DNA of 64,000 nucleotides from Micrococcaceae bacterium Sec5.8 (GTDB lineage: Bacteria > Actinomycetota > Actinomycetes > Actinomycetales > Micrococcaceae). Of this stretch, positions 1-8,645 are shown piece after piece. The stretch spans positions 806,001-870,000 of the forward strand of contig CP143429.1 of the NCBI GenBank assembly GCA_039636775.1, read 5' to 3'. A model generated the notes under the pieces. The model was not told the DNA's origin. It saw nothing but the letters and a program-made list of their open reading frames with translations, and made no database searches. Numbering within the stretch: the stretch's first letter is position 1; every line of letters begins with the position of its first letter. The position numbers and the translations under genes are program-made.

Positions 1-164
1 ACGCCGAGCGAGGCGATGTACGGCAGCCGTGCGGTGAGCCCGGCGAGGTCGCCCACGCCATCGCCGTCGCCGTCGGCGAAGGAGCGCGGATAGACCTGGT
101 AGATGACCGCGGACTGCCACCACTGCACGTCGGGCGTGAGCGTGGTTTCTTCGACAGGACTCAT
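1..164 (-). CDS. GH13 alpha-glucosidase, N-terminal part (cut by window edge)
   Basis: The 54 visible codons begin MSPVEETTLTPDVQ and continue with WWQSAVIYQVYPRSF, the usual N-terminal strand of GH13 oligo-1,6-glucosidases and alpha-glucosidases. An Asp/Gly-rich DGDGDGVGDLAGL segment follows, the calcium-site loop of this family. The ATG at 164 overlaps the stop of the upstream permease gene (ATGA), so the gene is the last visible member of the sugar operon. The enzyme is inferred to hydrolyse imported alpha-glucosides in the cytoplasm, since no signal peptide is visible. The catalytic Asp/Glu/Asp lie outside the window, so exact specificity cannot be read. Confidence 0.85.
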   Translation of the reverse strand, partial: MSPVEETTLTPDVQWWQSAVIYQVYPRSFADGDGDGVGDLAGLTARLPYIASLG

Positions 165-1072
165 TTGCTGGCGCCGGCGGTGAGGCCTTCGACGATCCGG
201 CGCTGGAAGATCAGCACCATGATCACCAGCGGGACGGTGACGATGACGCCGGCGGCCATCTGCTCGCCGAAGGGCGCCTGGAATTCGGTGGCGCCGGTGA
301 ACTTGGAGATCGCGACCGTGGCGGTCTGGATCTTCGGATCGTTGATCATCGACAGGGCGATGATGAACTCGTTCCAGCTGTGGATAAACGTCAGGATCGC
401 GGTGGTGAAGACGCCCGGCGCGGCGAGCGGCAGCAGCACCCGGCGGAACGCCTGCCACTTGGTGCAGCCGTCGATCATGGCGGCCTCTTCAAGGTCGAAC
501 GGCAGGGCCTTCATGAAGGTGGTGAGGTTCCAGACCGCCAGCGGGATCGCGAAGGACAGGTTCGGCACGATCATCGCCTGGTAGGTGTTGATCCAGCCGA
601 TGTCCGTGAAGAGCCGCAGCAGTGGCACGACGACGGAGATGCCGGGGAACATCGAGGTCGCAATGATGACGCCAAGGATCACCGACTTGAAGCGGAAGTT
701 CAGCCGGGCGATCGCGTAGGCGGCGAACACGCCCAGGACCAGCGCGAACGTGGTGGTGGTGCCGGCGACGATCAGGGAGTTCAGCAGCGCCTGGCCGAAC
801 ATCGTGGAGCCGTCGAAGACCTTGGCGTAGTTCTCCAGCGAGAACGGGGCCGGCAGCAGGGTGTTGTCGAAGATGTCCGCGGTGCGGCGGAGGCTGGAGA
901 CCAGCATCCAGTAGAACGGGGCCAGGCAGTACGCGAAGATCAGGGCCAGTCCGGCGTAGACGCTGTAGGAGCGCCAGGTGCGCTTGGCTTTGGGCCGGGT
1001 CGACGGCGGCGCGTCGGCTGGGGCGGCGGCGCCGGAATCAGCCGCGGCGTTGCGGAGGTCGGAGATGGTCAT
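161..1072 (-). CDS. carbohydrate ABC transporter permease, MalG/AglG type
   Basis: This 303-residue inner-membrane permease has a cytoplasmic Pro/Ala-rich N-terminus, a first membrane span (SVYAGLALIFAYCLAPFYWM) and several further hydrophobic segments. The EAA loop that contacts the ATPase is visible as EEAAMIDGCTKWQAFRRVLLP. The reading frame is open further upstream, but the ATG at 1072 is chosen because it gives an ATGA overlap with the preceding permease gene and a normal MalG-type N-terminus. It should pair with the MalF-type permease next door and the binding protein at 2210-3529. No ATPase gene lies in this operon, so a shared MsiK-like ATPase elsewhere in the genome is inferred, as is common in actinobacteria. 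Confidence 0.92.
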   Translation of the reverse strand: MTISDLRNAAADSGAAAPADAPPSTRPKAKRTWRSYSVYAGLALIFAYCLAPFYWMLVSSLRRTADIFDNTLLPAPFSLENYAKVFDGSTMFGQALLNSLIVAGTTTTFALVLGVFAAYAIARLNFRFKSVILGVIIATSMFPGISVVVPLLRLFTDIGWINTYQAMIVPNLSFAIPLAVWNLTTFMKALPFDLEEAAMIDGCTKWQAFRRVLLPLAAPGVFTTAILTFIHSWNEFIIALSMINDPKIQTATVAISKFTGATEFQAPFGEQMAAGVIVTVPLVIMVLIFQRRIVEGLTAGASK

Positions 1073-2115
1073 CGGGTGGCCTCGGTCTTCTTCTGTGCGG
1101 AGTTGGCCAGGGAGCGGGACTTCTTCGCGCTCTTCTTGGACAGCAGCTTCAGTTCCTTGGCGCCGGTGACGTCGGCGCCGAGCACCTTCACGAACACGAT
1201 CGCGACGACGGCGACGTACAGGAAGAGCATGACGGCGAACGCGGAGGCGGAGCCGTAGCGCAGCTGGTTGGATTCGTCCCAGGCGAGCATGGAGAGGGTC
1301 TCCACGGATTCCTTGCCGGGCCCGATCAGCACAAAGGGCAGGTCGAACATGCGCAGCGCGTCGAGCATACGGAACAGCACGGCCACCAGCAGGGTGGGCT
1401 TGACCAGCGGCAGGGTGATGGAGCCGAGCTGGCGCCACCAGCCGGCGCCGTCGATCCGAGCGGCTTCGTAGACTTCGCCGGGGATGACCTGCATGCCCGC
1501 GAGGACCAGCAGGCCGATGAAGGGGGCGGTCTTCCAGACTTCGGCGATGATGACGGCGACCTTGGAGGCGTTGCCTTCGGCGGTCCAGAGGATCTCGCTG
1601 CCGATCAGGGTGTTAGCGATGCCGTCGGACTGGAAGATCCAGCGCCACAGCAGGCCGGAGACGGCTGTGGGGACGGCCCACGGGACCAGGATGCTGGCGC
1701 GCAGGAAGGACCGGCCGCGGAAGGCGCGGTTCATGGCGAGGGCCAGGCAGAGGCCCAGGACGGTCTCGAGGAACACCGTGGTGACGGTGAAGAAGGTTGT
1801 GTTGGCGAAGGCGTTGAGGAAGCGGCGGCCGGACTCGCCGACGAAGAGGTCGGCGTAATTGGCCAGGCCCACGAAGGATTCCACATCGGAGACGAAGCCG
1901 TCCGCATCCAGGCCGGATTCGGCGCGGAACAGGGACTGGTGCACCGCGGAGAGCAGCGGGTACACGATCACCAGGGCCAGCACCAGGATGGTGGGGGAGA
2001 GCAGCATCGCGGCCATGCGGCCTTCGCCGGGGGAGCGTTTGCCGCGTTTGCGCGGGCTGCCGGGTTGGGGCGCGCCGGTCTGCGCGCCGGCGGGCGGGGC
2101 GGTCGTCGTCGTCAT
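1069..2115 (-). CDS. carbohydrate ABC transporter permease, MalF/AglF type
   Basis: The 348-residue protein begins with a Pro/Gly/Lys-rich cytoplasmic tail (about residues 1-35), followed by membrane spans beginning MLLSPTILVLALVIVYPLL. The EAA motif is visible as YEAARIDGAGWWRQLGSITLP. The C-terminus is long and Lys/Ser rich. It is translationally coupled to the MalG-type gene by an ATGA overlap at 1069-1072. The 94-bp gap to the upstream binding-protein gene holds a strong stem-loop. Substrate is inferred from the operon (LacI regulator, GH13 enzyme) to be an alpha-glucoside or maltodextrin, not from this protein alone. Confidence 0.92.
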   Translation of the reverse strand: MTTTTAPPAGAQTGAPQPGSPRKRGKRSPGEGRMAAMLLSPTILVLALVIVYPLLSAVHQSLFRAESGLDADGFVSDVESFVGLANYADLFVGESGRRFLNAFANTTFFTVTTVFLETVLGLCLALAMNRAFRGRSFLRASILVPWAVPTAVSGLLWRWIFQSDGIANTLIGSEILWTAEGNASKVAVIIAEVWKTAPFIGLLVLAGMQVIPGEVYEAARIDGAGWWRQLGSITLPLVKPTLLVAVLFRMLDALRMFDLPFVLIGPGKESVETLSMLAWDESNQLRYGSASAFAVMLFLYVAVVAIVFVKVLGADVTGAKELKLLSKKSAKKSRSLANSAQKKTEATR

Positions 2116-2144
2116 GCTTGGGTACCTAACTGGAGTTGCAGCTG

Positions 2145-2176
2145 CCTGGCCGGCCGGGATGGGCCGGCCGGCCAGG
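2145..2176 (-). other. intercistronic stem-loop between binding protein and permease genes
   Basis: Bases 2145-2157 and 2164-2176 form a perfect 13-bp G+C stem with a 6-nt loop. It lies just after the stop of the binding-protein gene and before the permease start. There is no T-run, so a full terminator is unlikely. Such hairpins between a binding-protein gene and its permease genes typically protect the upstream mRNA and lower downstream expression, as known for malE-malF. That role is inferred here. Confidence 0.6.
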
Positions 2177-2209
2177 CGGGTGGTCTGAACTGCGGGGGTT
2201 ACTGCTGGA

Positions 2210-3529
2210 TTACTTGGACAGCTCGGTGAGCTTGGCCTGCATGTCGTTCAGGGCCGTGTCCGTGTCCTTGGCGCCGGTGATCGCCGCGTAGGCCTCTTCC
2301 TGGATGGCCTTGGTGGTGGCGCCGTACTGGACCACCTTGGGCCGCGGCTGGGCGTTGTTCAGCGAGGTCAGCAGTGTGGGGAAGAACGGGCGCTTGGCGA
2401 CGACGGCGGGATCCTCGAACAGCGAGGCGTAGACCGGGGCGCGGGAGCTGAGCTCGAGGCGCTTCTGGGCCTGCTCCTCGCTGGTGAAGAACTTGACGAA
2501 CTCCAGTGCGGTGGCCTTGTTCGGGGTGAACGGGGAGATGGCGAGGCTGCGGCCGCCGAGGGTGGAGACGCCGGGGCCGTCGGTGCCGGGGATGGAGGTG
2601 ATGTCGAACTTGCCGGCCACCTGGCTGGAGCCATCCGTGGCGCTCAGGGAGGCGTGCAGGAAGGGCCAGTTGCGCATGAAGACAAGCTTGCCCTCCTGGA
2701 ACGCGCGGCGGCCCTGCTCCTCGAGGTAGGTGATGGCGTCGGACGGGAACATTCCGTCCTTGAAGCCGTTCACCAGCAGGTTCAGGCCTTCCTTGGCTTC
2801 GGGGGTGTTGACGGTGGGCTTGCCCTCGGCGTCGACGATCGAGCCGCCGGCGGAGGCCACGGCCTCGGAGAAGTTGACCGTGAGGGCCTCGTTCTTGTCG
2901 AACTGGCCGGTGTAGCAGGACATGCCGGCAGCTTCCGGGAGCGCCAGGATCGCGTCGCAGGCGGTCTTCATCTCGTCCCAGGTCTTGGGCGGGGCGGCGA
3001 TGCCGACGGCCTTGAGCAGGTCGGAGCGGAAGTAGAACAGGGCGCCGTCGGTGTAGTACGGGGCGCCGACCAGGGAGTCCCGGTAGGTTGCGGCGTTGAC
3101 CGTGGCGGGGATCATCTGGTCGGTGGGGACGGCGTCCGCGGGCAGCGGCAGGATCCACTTGTTGGCGGCGAACTCGGAGGTCCAGACGACGTCCAGGTTC
3201 AGCACGCTGAAGGTGTCCGACTTGATCTGGGCGTTCTGGATGAGCTGCTGGCGCTGCTGGTCCGCGGAGTCGGGCAGTTCGATGAACGTGACCTTCTCCT
3301 CCGGGTGGGCGGCGTTCCATTCCTCGATGGTCTTGTTCGCGGCACCGGAGGCGTCGCGGTTGGAGACGTAGTTGATGGGGCCCTTGCCCTCGAAGGACGC
3401 GGCGGCGGCCTTCGGGGTGCTCTTCGCTTCCGTGGAGGCACCGCCGCAGCCGGTGAGGGCGACGGCGGCGACGGTCAGGGATGCGGTGGTGGCGAGAAGA
3501 GTCTGCCAGGTGCGGCGGCGCTGCCTCAT
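2210..3529 (-). CDS. extracellular sugar-binding lipoprotein of ABC transporter
   Basis: The 439-residue protein starts MRQRRRTWQ. It carries a type II signal peptide with a basic n-region, a hydrophobic core (LLATTASLTVAAVAL) and the lipobox LTGC, so it is expected to be a membrane-anchored substrate binder. The body is a typical solute-binding family 1 protein (for example INYVSNRDASGAANKTIEEWN near the N-terminus and a TPNKATALEFVKFF segment near the C-terminus). An in-frame ATG six codons upstream exists, but AAGGAG sits at correct spacing before the ATG at 3529, which decides the start. It delivers substrate to the two permeases downstream. Confidence 0.9.
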   Translation of the reverse strand: MRQRRRTWQTLLATTASLTVAAVALTGCGGASTEAKSTPKAAAASFEGKGPINYVSNRDASGAANKTIEEWNAAHPEEKVTFIELPDSADQQRQQLIQNAQIKSDTFSVLNLDVVWTSEFAANKWILPLPADAVPTDQMIPATVNAATYRDSLVGAPYYTDGALFYFRSDLLKAVGIAAPPKTWDEMKTACDAILALPEAAGMSCYTGQFDKNEALTVNFSEAVASAGGSIVDAEGKPTVNTPEAKEGLNLLVNGFKDGMFPSDAITYLEEQGRRAFQEGKLVFMRNWPFLHASLSATDGSSQVAGKFDITSIPGTDGPGVSTLGGRSLAISPFTPNKATALEFVKFFTSEEQAQKRLELSSRAPVYASLFEDPAVVAKRPFFPTLLTSLNNAQPRPKVVQYGATTKAIQEEAYAAITGAKDTDTALNDMQAKLTELSK

Positions 3530-3645
3530 GTGATGCTCCTTGTTCATTGGGGTGGTGCGGGGTGGTTTTGTGCATGCGGAATCGCGGCGGCTGGCCGGTT
3601 GGTGGCACGGGGGAGTGCCGGCTGCCGCCGGTGGTTTGTGGGGGT

Positions 3646-4662
3646 TTAGCTGGTGGGTTCTGGGGCTCCGGGCGGGGCTGGCGCCGTTTGATGCGGCGGG
3701 GCGGTGGAGCCGCGCTCGATCAGCCGGTGCGGCATGATCTTCGGCCCCAGGTCGCGGGAGCGGAGCAGCTTTTTCACGGCCATCCGTCCCATTTCCTCGA
3801 GCGGCTGGGCCATGGTGCTCAGCGGCGGGTTCACGTGCAGTGAGGTGGAGGTGTTGTCGAAGCCCAGGACGGAAACGTCTTCCGGCACCCGGAGCCCGCG
3901 GCGCTGCAGTTCATTGACGACGGCGGCACCCATCTCGTCGCTCATTGCGAAGATCGCGGTCAGTCCGGGGTCCTGCTGCAGCAGCTCGTCGACGCCGGGG
4001 GCGCCGCTTTCGTAGAAGAAGCTGCCCGCGGCAGTGACCGGAGTGCAGCCGGATTCGGTCATGGCGCGGAGGTAGCCGCGTTTCCGGGGCTGGGCCACGT
4101 AGACCGACGCCGGGTCTCCGGTGAGCAGGCCGATGCGCCGGTGGCCGAGCCGCAGCAGGTGACGGGTTGCGTCGTAGGCTGCCTGCTCGTCGTCGATGGC
4201 CACGCTGGGGGAGCCCGACTTGTCACTGATGGCGACGGAGATGATGGGGACGTTGGGCCCCAGCAGCTGCCTGGTCTCCGGCGTGATCACCGCGGAGATA
4301 AGGATGACGCCGGCGGCCCGGTAGGTGCGCAGGGTCCGGAGGTACCCGGCGATGTAGGCGGACCTGGCGCCGGTGCGGCCCAGCATCACGGCGTAGCCGC
4401 GTTCCTGGGCTTCCTCCTCGACGCCCTGCATGACCTGGGAGGCCAGGGCGTCGGACACCATGGGAGCGAGCAGTCCGATGACGGAGGTCTGTCGGGTTTT
4501 CAGGCCCCGGGCGAGGTAGTCCGTTTCGTAGCTGAGGCTCTTGACGGCGGTTTCCACGCGTTCGCGGGTCTCGTCGGAGTAGCCCACCAGACCGTTGACA
4601 ACCCGGGAGACGGTGGCCGGGGAGACGCCGGCGTGCTTGGCGACATCGCGGATGGTGACCAC
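3646..4662 (-). CDS. LacI-family transcriptional regulator
   Basis: The 338-residue repressor opens with the LacI helix-turn-helix (TIRDVAKHAGVSPATVSRVV) and the hinge helix, followed by a periplasmic-binding-protein-like effector domain (SVIGLLAPMVSDALASQVM onward; FAMSDEMGAAVVNELQRRG; SVLGFDNTSTSLHVNPPLS). It starts at a GTG with a strong AGGAGGAACA ribosome site. It is the first gene of the leftward sugar operon and probably controls itself and the transporter through the repeated operator-like sites at 4706-4748. The effector is unknown; an alpha-glucoside is the simple guess. Confidence 0.93.
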   Translation of the reverse strand: MVTIRDVAKHAGVSPATVSRVVNGLVGYSDETRERVETAVKSLSYETDYLARGLKTRQTSVIGLLAPMVSDALASQVMQGVEEEAQERGYAVMLGRTGARSAYIAGYLRTLRTYRAAGVILISAVITPETRQLLGPNVPIISVAISDKSGSPSVAIDDEQAAYDATRHLLRLGHRRIGLLTGDPASVYVAQPRKRGYLRAMTESGCTPVTAAGSFFYESGAPGVDELLQQDPGLTAIFAMSDEMGAAVVNELQRRGLRVPEDVSVLGFDNTSTSLHVNPPLSTMAQPLEEMGRMAVKKLLRSRDLGPKIMPHRLIERGSTAPPHQTAPAPPGAPEPTS

Positions 4663-4705
4663 TGTTCCTCCTCCCTGAGGGTGTCTCTGTTGTCTGCTGC
4701 TTGCG

Positions 4706-4748
4706 TTACGTAAACGGTTTCGGAAAACGGTTTACGTAAACGGTTTCG
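4706..4748. promoter_or_regulatory. tandem LacI-type operator-like sites upstream of the sugar operon
   Basis: The 17-base unit TTACGTAAACGGTTTCG occurs at 4706-4722 and again at 4732-4748, so the two copies sit 26 bp apart. Each contains a TTACGTAA palindrome. The AT-centred palindrome and flanking CGGTTT resemble operators of LacI-family regulators in actinobacteria. The sites lie 44-86 bp before the GTG of the LacI gene, where an operator for autoregulation and operon control is expected. Binding is inferred, not shown. Confidence 0.65.
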
Positions 4749-4797
4749 TTCGGTGCAGGATCAACAGTAAGGGCAGACGTGCCGAAGGCATGACTGT

Positions 4798-5715
4798 TTA
4801 GGAAACAACGCCCTCAGGAGGGGCCCCGGCGCCCGGTCCGTCGAACAGCGAGCTGCTGCTGCTCTGGGGCACCACCACGTGGACGGCGTTGCGCTGGATG
4901 GTGAAGTCGGCCGACGTGGTGGTGGCAATTTCGCCGTAGAGGTTCGCCAGCAGCGGCGGCTCGGTGGAAAGCCGCACATGCAGGCTGTCAGGTGGTACAC
5001 CCGGTCGTGTTCGATGAAGCTGTCGGCGTTGAGCAGCCGTGAGATGCTCACGTGTTCCCGGAGCGGGCCGGCCAGGATGGCGTAGATGTCAAGAATGTCG
5101 TCATCGATCCCCGCTGCGGGGCAACAGTGTTGCCGCCCCCCGTAATGCCGGCTGTGGCCGACGGCCACCTGAAGCAGGTCCTCGAGCTCCAGCGGCTAGT
5201 GGTCCTCTTCCGGGAACTCGAGGCGGGCCCGGAACGGCTGGTGCCGGGAATAGGGGCTTAGGGTGGCGATGCTGTACGCCAGCGGCCCGATGTACCGCTT
5301 CGGGCGGGGGCTCAGAACCTCAGCCACTGGCACCGACAGGCCCACGGACGCGACGTTGAGGAGAGGCTCACCGTTAGCCGGGCCTAGGTCGATGTACGCC
5401 GCCTTCCCGTCCGCGACGGCAGCGCCCGCCTCGGCAAGGTTGTTCGGTATCTCCAGCGTGCGGGCGAAGTCGTTGGCAGCGCCCAGTGGAATAACGCCGA
5501 GCACAAGGTTTGTGCCGGCCGTCTGCGTAGGACAGAGTCCCGTCCCCGCCGCCGACAACCACCAGGTCGTGCCCGTCCGCAAGCACCCGGTCAAGCGTCA
5601 TGGCCAAGTCTGCCCCCCGACATCAGACCTTCAGGATGGCGCCCGGAATCCGCGCCGCCAGAACCCCCTGTTTCTCCAGCAGCAGCAGGACGTCCTTGCC
5701 GCTGTAGCTTTATCA
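4798..5715 (-). pseudogene. broken diacylglycerol/lipid kinase (YegS/DgkA-like) gene
   Basis: Pieces of one lipid kinase can be read in order on the minus strand in different frames. The nucleotide-binding segment DLVVVGGGDGTLS (5530-5580) holds the family GGGDGT motif. Then come LGVIPLGAANDFARTL, a long open piece ending RLEFPEEDH at an in-frame stop near 5196, and finally ILDIYAILAGPLREHVSISRLL and a C-terminal tail ending at 4798. At least one internal stop and several frameshifts break the frame (near 5110, 5200, 5560 and 5600). The N-terminus is mostly lost. The product cannot be functional. The function of the intact family is phosphorylation of diacylglycerol or related lipids. Confidence 0.8.
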
Positions 5716-5981
5716 GCGTCTGCGCCCGGCTATTGCCGGATTCCGGTGGCGGGTCGCAATAGTTGACTGCTTGGACCCGCGGCTCCAGCAGTGAATGAAC
5801 CCCGGAGACAACTAGGGTTCTTTCACTGTGTCGACACAATTTCGGGACTCGTCGTCCTGAGGGCGCGGCCGAGCGCAGAACTGTCGACCTCTGCTGGCAC
5901 ACTAGGGGGCTCAGTACTCGCATGTTTTTGCGGAAACCGTTCCAAGGGCACATGACGCTGGCGTTGGCTTAGTCTCAGCGC

Positions 5982-6572
5982 TTAGTCACTGGAGTCGGTT
6001 ACTGCGATCCCCCTGATGGCCAGTTCGGCCATGCCTTCCTTCTCGACCAACTCCACTGACATCGCCTGCAGCTCTTTCCGGCACTGCTCCTTACCTGCCC
6101 GATTACCGTTCTGCCACTTCGGGGCAGCAGTCAGAACCGTCTGATACACCTCAGATATCAGCATGCGAACATTGACGCCAAGGTAGACCTCACGCCCTTC
6201 TGCCGTCTGTTCATTGCTAACCAAGTTCTGAATGGCGCTCGGCCAGCGGTCGACCGTATCGGCTATCTTTGCTGTGCGCTTGCTTGCTAGCCTCAGTCGT
6301 GCGGTCGAGGCGAGCAGCACGACTACGAGGTCCTGCTTCGTCGATGGCTCAATTGTTCGCGAGACCTCGTAGGCCTTGCCAACCGCAGCCACGAAACCGG
6401 CTATGGCCTCGATCTCGCGGGCCTCACGGGCATTCTTCCGCTGATGTTTGTTCGAGAGTCCAACAACAACGAGAGCGACAACGGCACCCATGAAGGCGCC
6501 TATCGAGCCGTTCCAGAAAGCAATCCATGTACCGCACGTGATGCCCAGTGCATCGCCACAAATCAAGTTCAC
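5982..6572 (-). CDS. hypothetical membrane-anchored protein
   Basis: This 196-residue ORF has one clear membrane segment near the N-terminus (about residues 17-42, including GAFMGAVVALVVVGL), then a charged Lys/Arg/Glu-rich helix (KHQRKNAREAREIEAI) and a soluble, mostly helical C-terminal region. No family is recognised. The base composition is clearly less G+C-rich than the sugar operon. It stands alone between pseudogenes. It may be a small regulator or an orphan from an integrated element; I cannot assign a role. Confidence 0.5.
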   Translation of the reverse strand: MNLICGDALGITCGTWIAFWNGSIGAFMGAVVALVVVGLSNKHQRKNAREAREIEAIAGFVAAVGKAYEVSRTIEPSTKQDLVVVLLASTARLRLASKRTAKIADTVDRWPSAIQNLVSNEQTAEGREVYLGVNVRMLISEVYQTVLTAAPKWQNGNRAGKEQCRKELQAMSVELVEKEGMAELAIRGIAVTDSSD

Positions 6573-6774
6573 TCAGGGAGTCTATCTTCGCTGCTGAGAC
6601 TTGCTTTCTAACGCAGAGTGGGCTCGGCAGTGCCTCAAGCTTGGTGGACGGCGCCCTGGACTCACCACTGGCTGGTGTCAGTCTGAGAGTGAGGCGGAGT
6701 GCGTGAGGCCAGTCGTGATAGTCAAACTCGATGAAGTAGGCGGAGGGTTTACCGAATGGTCCTGAGCCGCAACT

Positions 6775-7037
6775 TCTGGCGTACGCCGACTTTGACTGGC
6801 CAAGGACGCGTTCCTGATCGTGGCGTCCAACATCGTCCTGCTCGGATCGCCAGGCACCGGCAAACAGACCTCGCCTCCGGTCTAGGGCTCCGGGCACCCA
6901 GTTGGGTCAACGGGTTCTATTCGCCACCGCGATTGACTGCGATTTTCGGCTCCAAGGCGAACATCAGCACGGGAGGCTGCCCCGGAAACTGGTCAGGTTG
7001 CGCCGCTTTGGATTGATCATCGTGGATGAAGTGGCAA
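6775..7037 (+). pseudogene. IstB-like ATPase remnant of an IS21-family element
   Basis: Several frames of the plus strand give recognisable IstB pieces in order: an ADFDWPR segment, then FLIVASNIVLLGSPGTGKQT (a decayed Walker A; the family has GPPGTGKTH), then GQRVLFATAIDCDFRLQGEH and LPRKLVRLRRFGLIIVDEV (Walker B region). At least two frameshifts and one stop interrupt it, and no IstA or terminal repeats are seen. It marks an old IS21-type insertion beside the island. Confidence 0.7.
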
Positions 7038-7095
7038 CGTCCAGCGTCCTGAGGGATGGCGGTGGCCGCTGGACCGGGTGCAGCCGGCCGGGGGA

Positions 7096-7530
7096 CTAGT
7101 CCGCTACCGCCGCTTTCGGCGTCGGCGAGGCCTCCATCCACTCGCTCAGCCACGGGGCGCGCACGCTCGAGTCATGCGGCAGTCGGCCACGACGGTTACC
7201 TTCGCGCCGACGACGATCCAGGTCGTGACGGCGGATAGGTCCGCCAGTGAGCGGATGATCGCCGACCCGGCGCCGAGCGGGCGGGCGATGCCGTTGAAGT
7301 CCACTTCGGGGATCAGCATGGTATTTTTCGGTCACCCCTGGGAGCCCTACTGCTGCATTTCGGCTTCGTAGGCTGCATCGTTGTAGATCACGACGACGGC
7401 GCTGCTCGTCGCCCCAACCGGCAGACAGTTCCATCAGGAAACTGCCGTCGCGGGAAGCCAGAACCAGGGTGCGGCCGTAAGCCCTTGGTACGGCGGGGCT
7501 GCTGGCGACAATCTTTTCCAGCCCTGCCAG
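7096..7530 (-). pseudogene. C-terminal fragment of a TPP-dependent acetolactate synthase-like enzyme
   Basis: Reading the minus strand from about 7530 down gives, across frames, RTLVLASRDGSFLMELSAG, then VVVIYNDAAYEAEMQQ, then VDFNGIARPLGAGSAIIRSL, LADLSAVTTWIVVGAKVTVV and a tail WLSEWMEASPTPKAAVAD. This is the order of the thiamine-diphosphate C-terminal domain of acetolactate synthase/benzoylformate decarboxylase-like enzymes (family pattern DGG..M...E..., then VYND..Y). The N-terminal two thirds are missing, and stops and frameshifts are present. It is a dead fragment. Confidence 0.6.
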
Positions 7531-8510
7531 GGCGGCTGATGGCCTTCGTCTTCATTATGTTGCTCACCGCTATAAACCTCACCAGCGTGAAGAACTTCGG
7601 CGAGTTCGAGTTCTGGTTCGCCCCGCTCAAAGTGGCAGCAATCGTCGGGTCCCTCCTGGTGGGCGCCGCTCTGCTCTTCGGTTGGCTGCCGAGCGTCTAG
7701 GCGCCGGGGCGTGGCCAACTTCACAGGCGACAGGTTCGCGCCGGACGGTTTCGCGGGGATTGCCGGTCCGGCGCTCTTCGTGGTGGCCTTCGCCTTTGGC
7801 GGCACCGAGATCGTGTCCGTGGTGGCAGCCGAGACCGCGGAGCCGGTCCGCACTGTGAAGAAGGCAGTCCGTACAGTGCTGAGGCGCATCCTGGTTTTCT
7901 ACATCGGTGCGATCTTCGTGATCGCCGCGGTGGTTTCCGTGGGTTCGGCCGGGCTGAAGAGCTTTTTCGCTGCCGTGCTGAAGGCGGTCGGCATGCCGGG
8001 TGCTGCCAGCGCCATCACCATAGTGGCTCCGGCAGCACTGCTCTCAACCCCTCGACGCCAACCTCTACGGGGTCTCCCGGATGGCGTTCTCCCTGGCCGA
8101 GCGGGGCGAAGCGCCACGCCTTCCCGCTTCCGTGTCCAAGGCCCGGGTCCCGGTTGTCGCGGTCCTGGCCAGCATCGCCTTCGGTGTTGTCACGGTCGTG
8201 CTCGAGCTGGCCCTCCCCGAAAAGGTGCTTCCCTTCCTGCTCAACATTGTGCGCTCGACCTGGCTGCTGGTGTGGATGTCGGCGCTGCTCGCCTAGCTCG
8301 CACTGCGCCTCCGGGCCGACCGCGAGCGAACGGAGCTTCCCCTGCGGATGCCCGGCTTCCCGTGGCTCACGCGCATCGGTCTGCTTATCCTTGCGGCGAT
8401 CTTCACGGTGGGCTTCATCGGCGAGATTCCCGTCCCCAGCTCCTGCTCTTTTGGACTCGTGGGGCTTCTGGCGGTGGCGAACCACAGGTTCGGTAAGGGG
8501 ACGCGTGGCG
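7531..8510 (+). pseudogene. broken APC-superfamily amino acid permease gene
   Basis: Three consecutive frames give a nearly continuous APC/AAT permease: LMAFVFIMLLTAINLTSVKN, then (7711 on) FAGIAGPALFVVAFAFGGTE and VVAAETAEPVRTVKKAVRTV, then (8060 on) LYGVSRMAFSLAERGEAPR and further spans up to LLAVANHRFG. Internal stops at 7698 and 8294 and a frameshift near 8050 disrupt it, and the N-terminal spans are absent. The motif GGTEIVS..AAETA..P is typical of this family. It shares the high G+C of the flanks and is therefore a decayed resident gene rather than island cargo. Confidence 0.75.
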
Positions 8511-8645
8511 TTGAAGCGGTGGAGACTGACAAAGAACCGACTGATAAGGGCCCGAGCTACCTCGCGGCCTCAGGGCACTCGAAGGGCTCGTCAGGCTTCG
8601 GTCTGGCGTGCGCTCCGTCGGAGGCTTCCACTTAGAAGGACAGGT

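Noticed and set aside
161..1438. 425-codon open frame extending the MalG-type permease upstream
   Set aside because: The first 122 codons are Arg/Ala-rich and antisense-like, and overlap the real MalF-type gene in another frame. The ATG at 1072 with an ATGA overlap is the natural start.
5591..5953. 120-codon minus-strand frame upstream of the lipid-kinase pseudogene
   Set aside because: It mixes a decayed kinase N-terminus with random sequence. There is no coherent domain.
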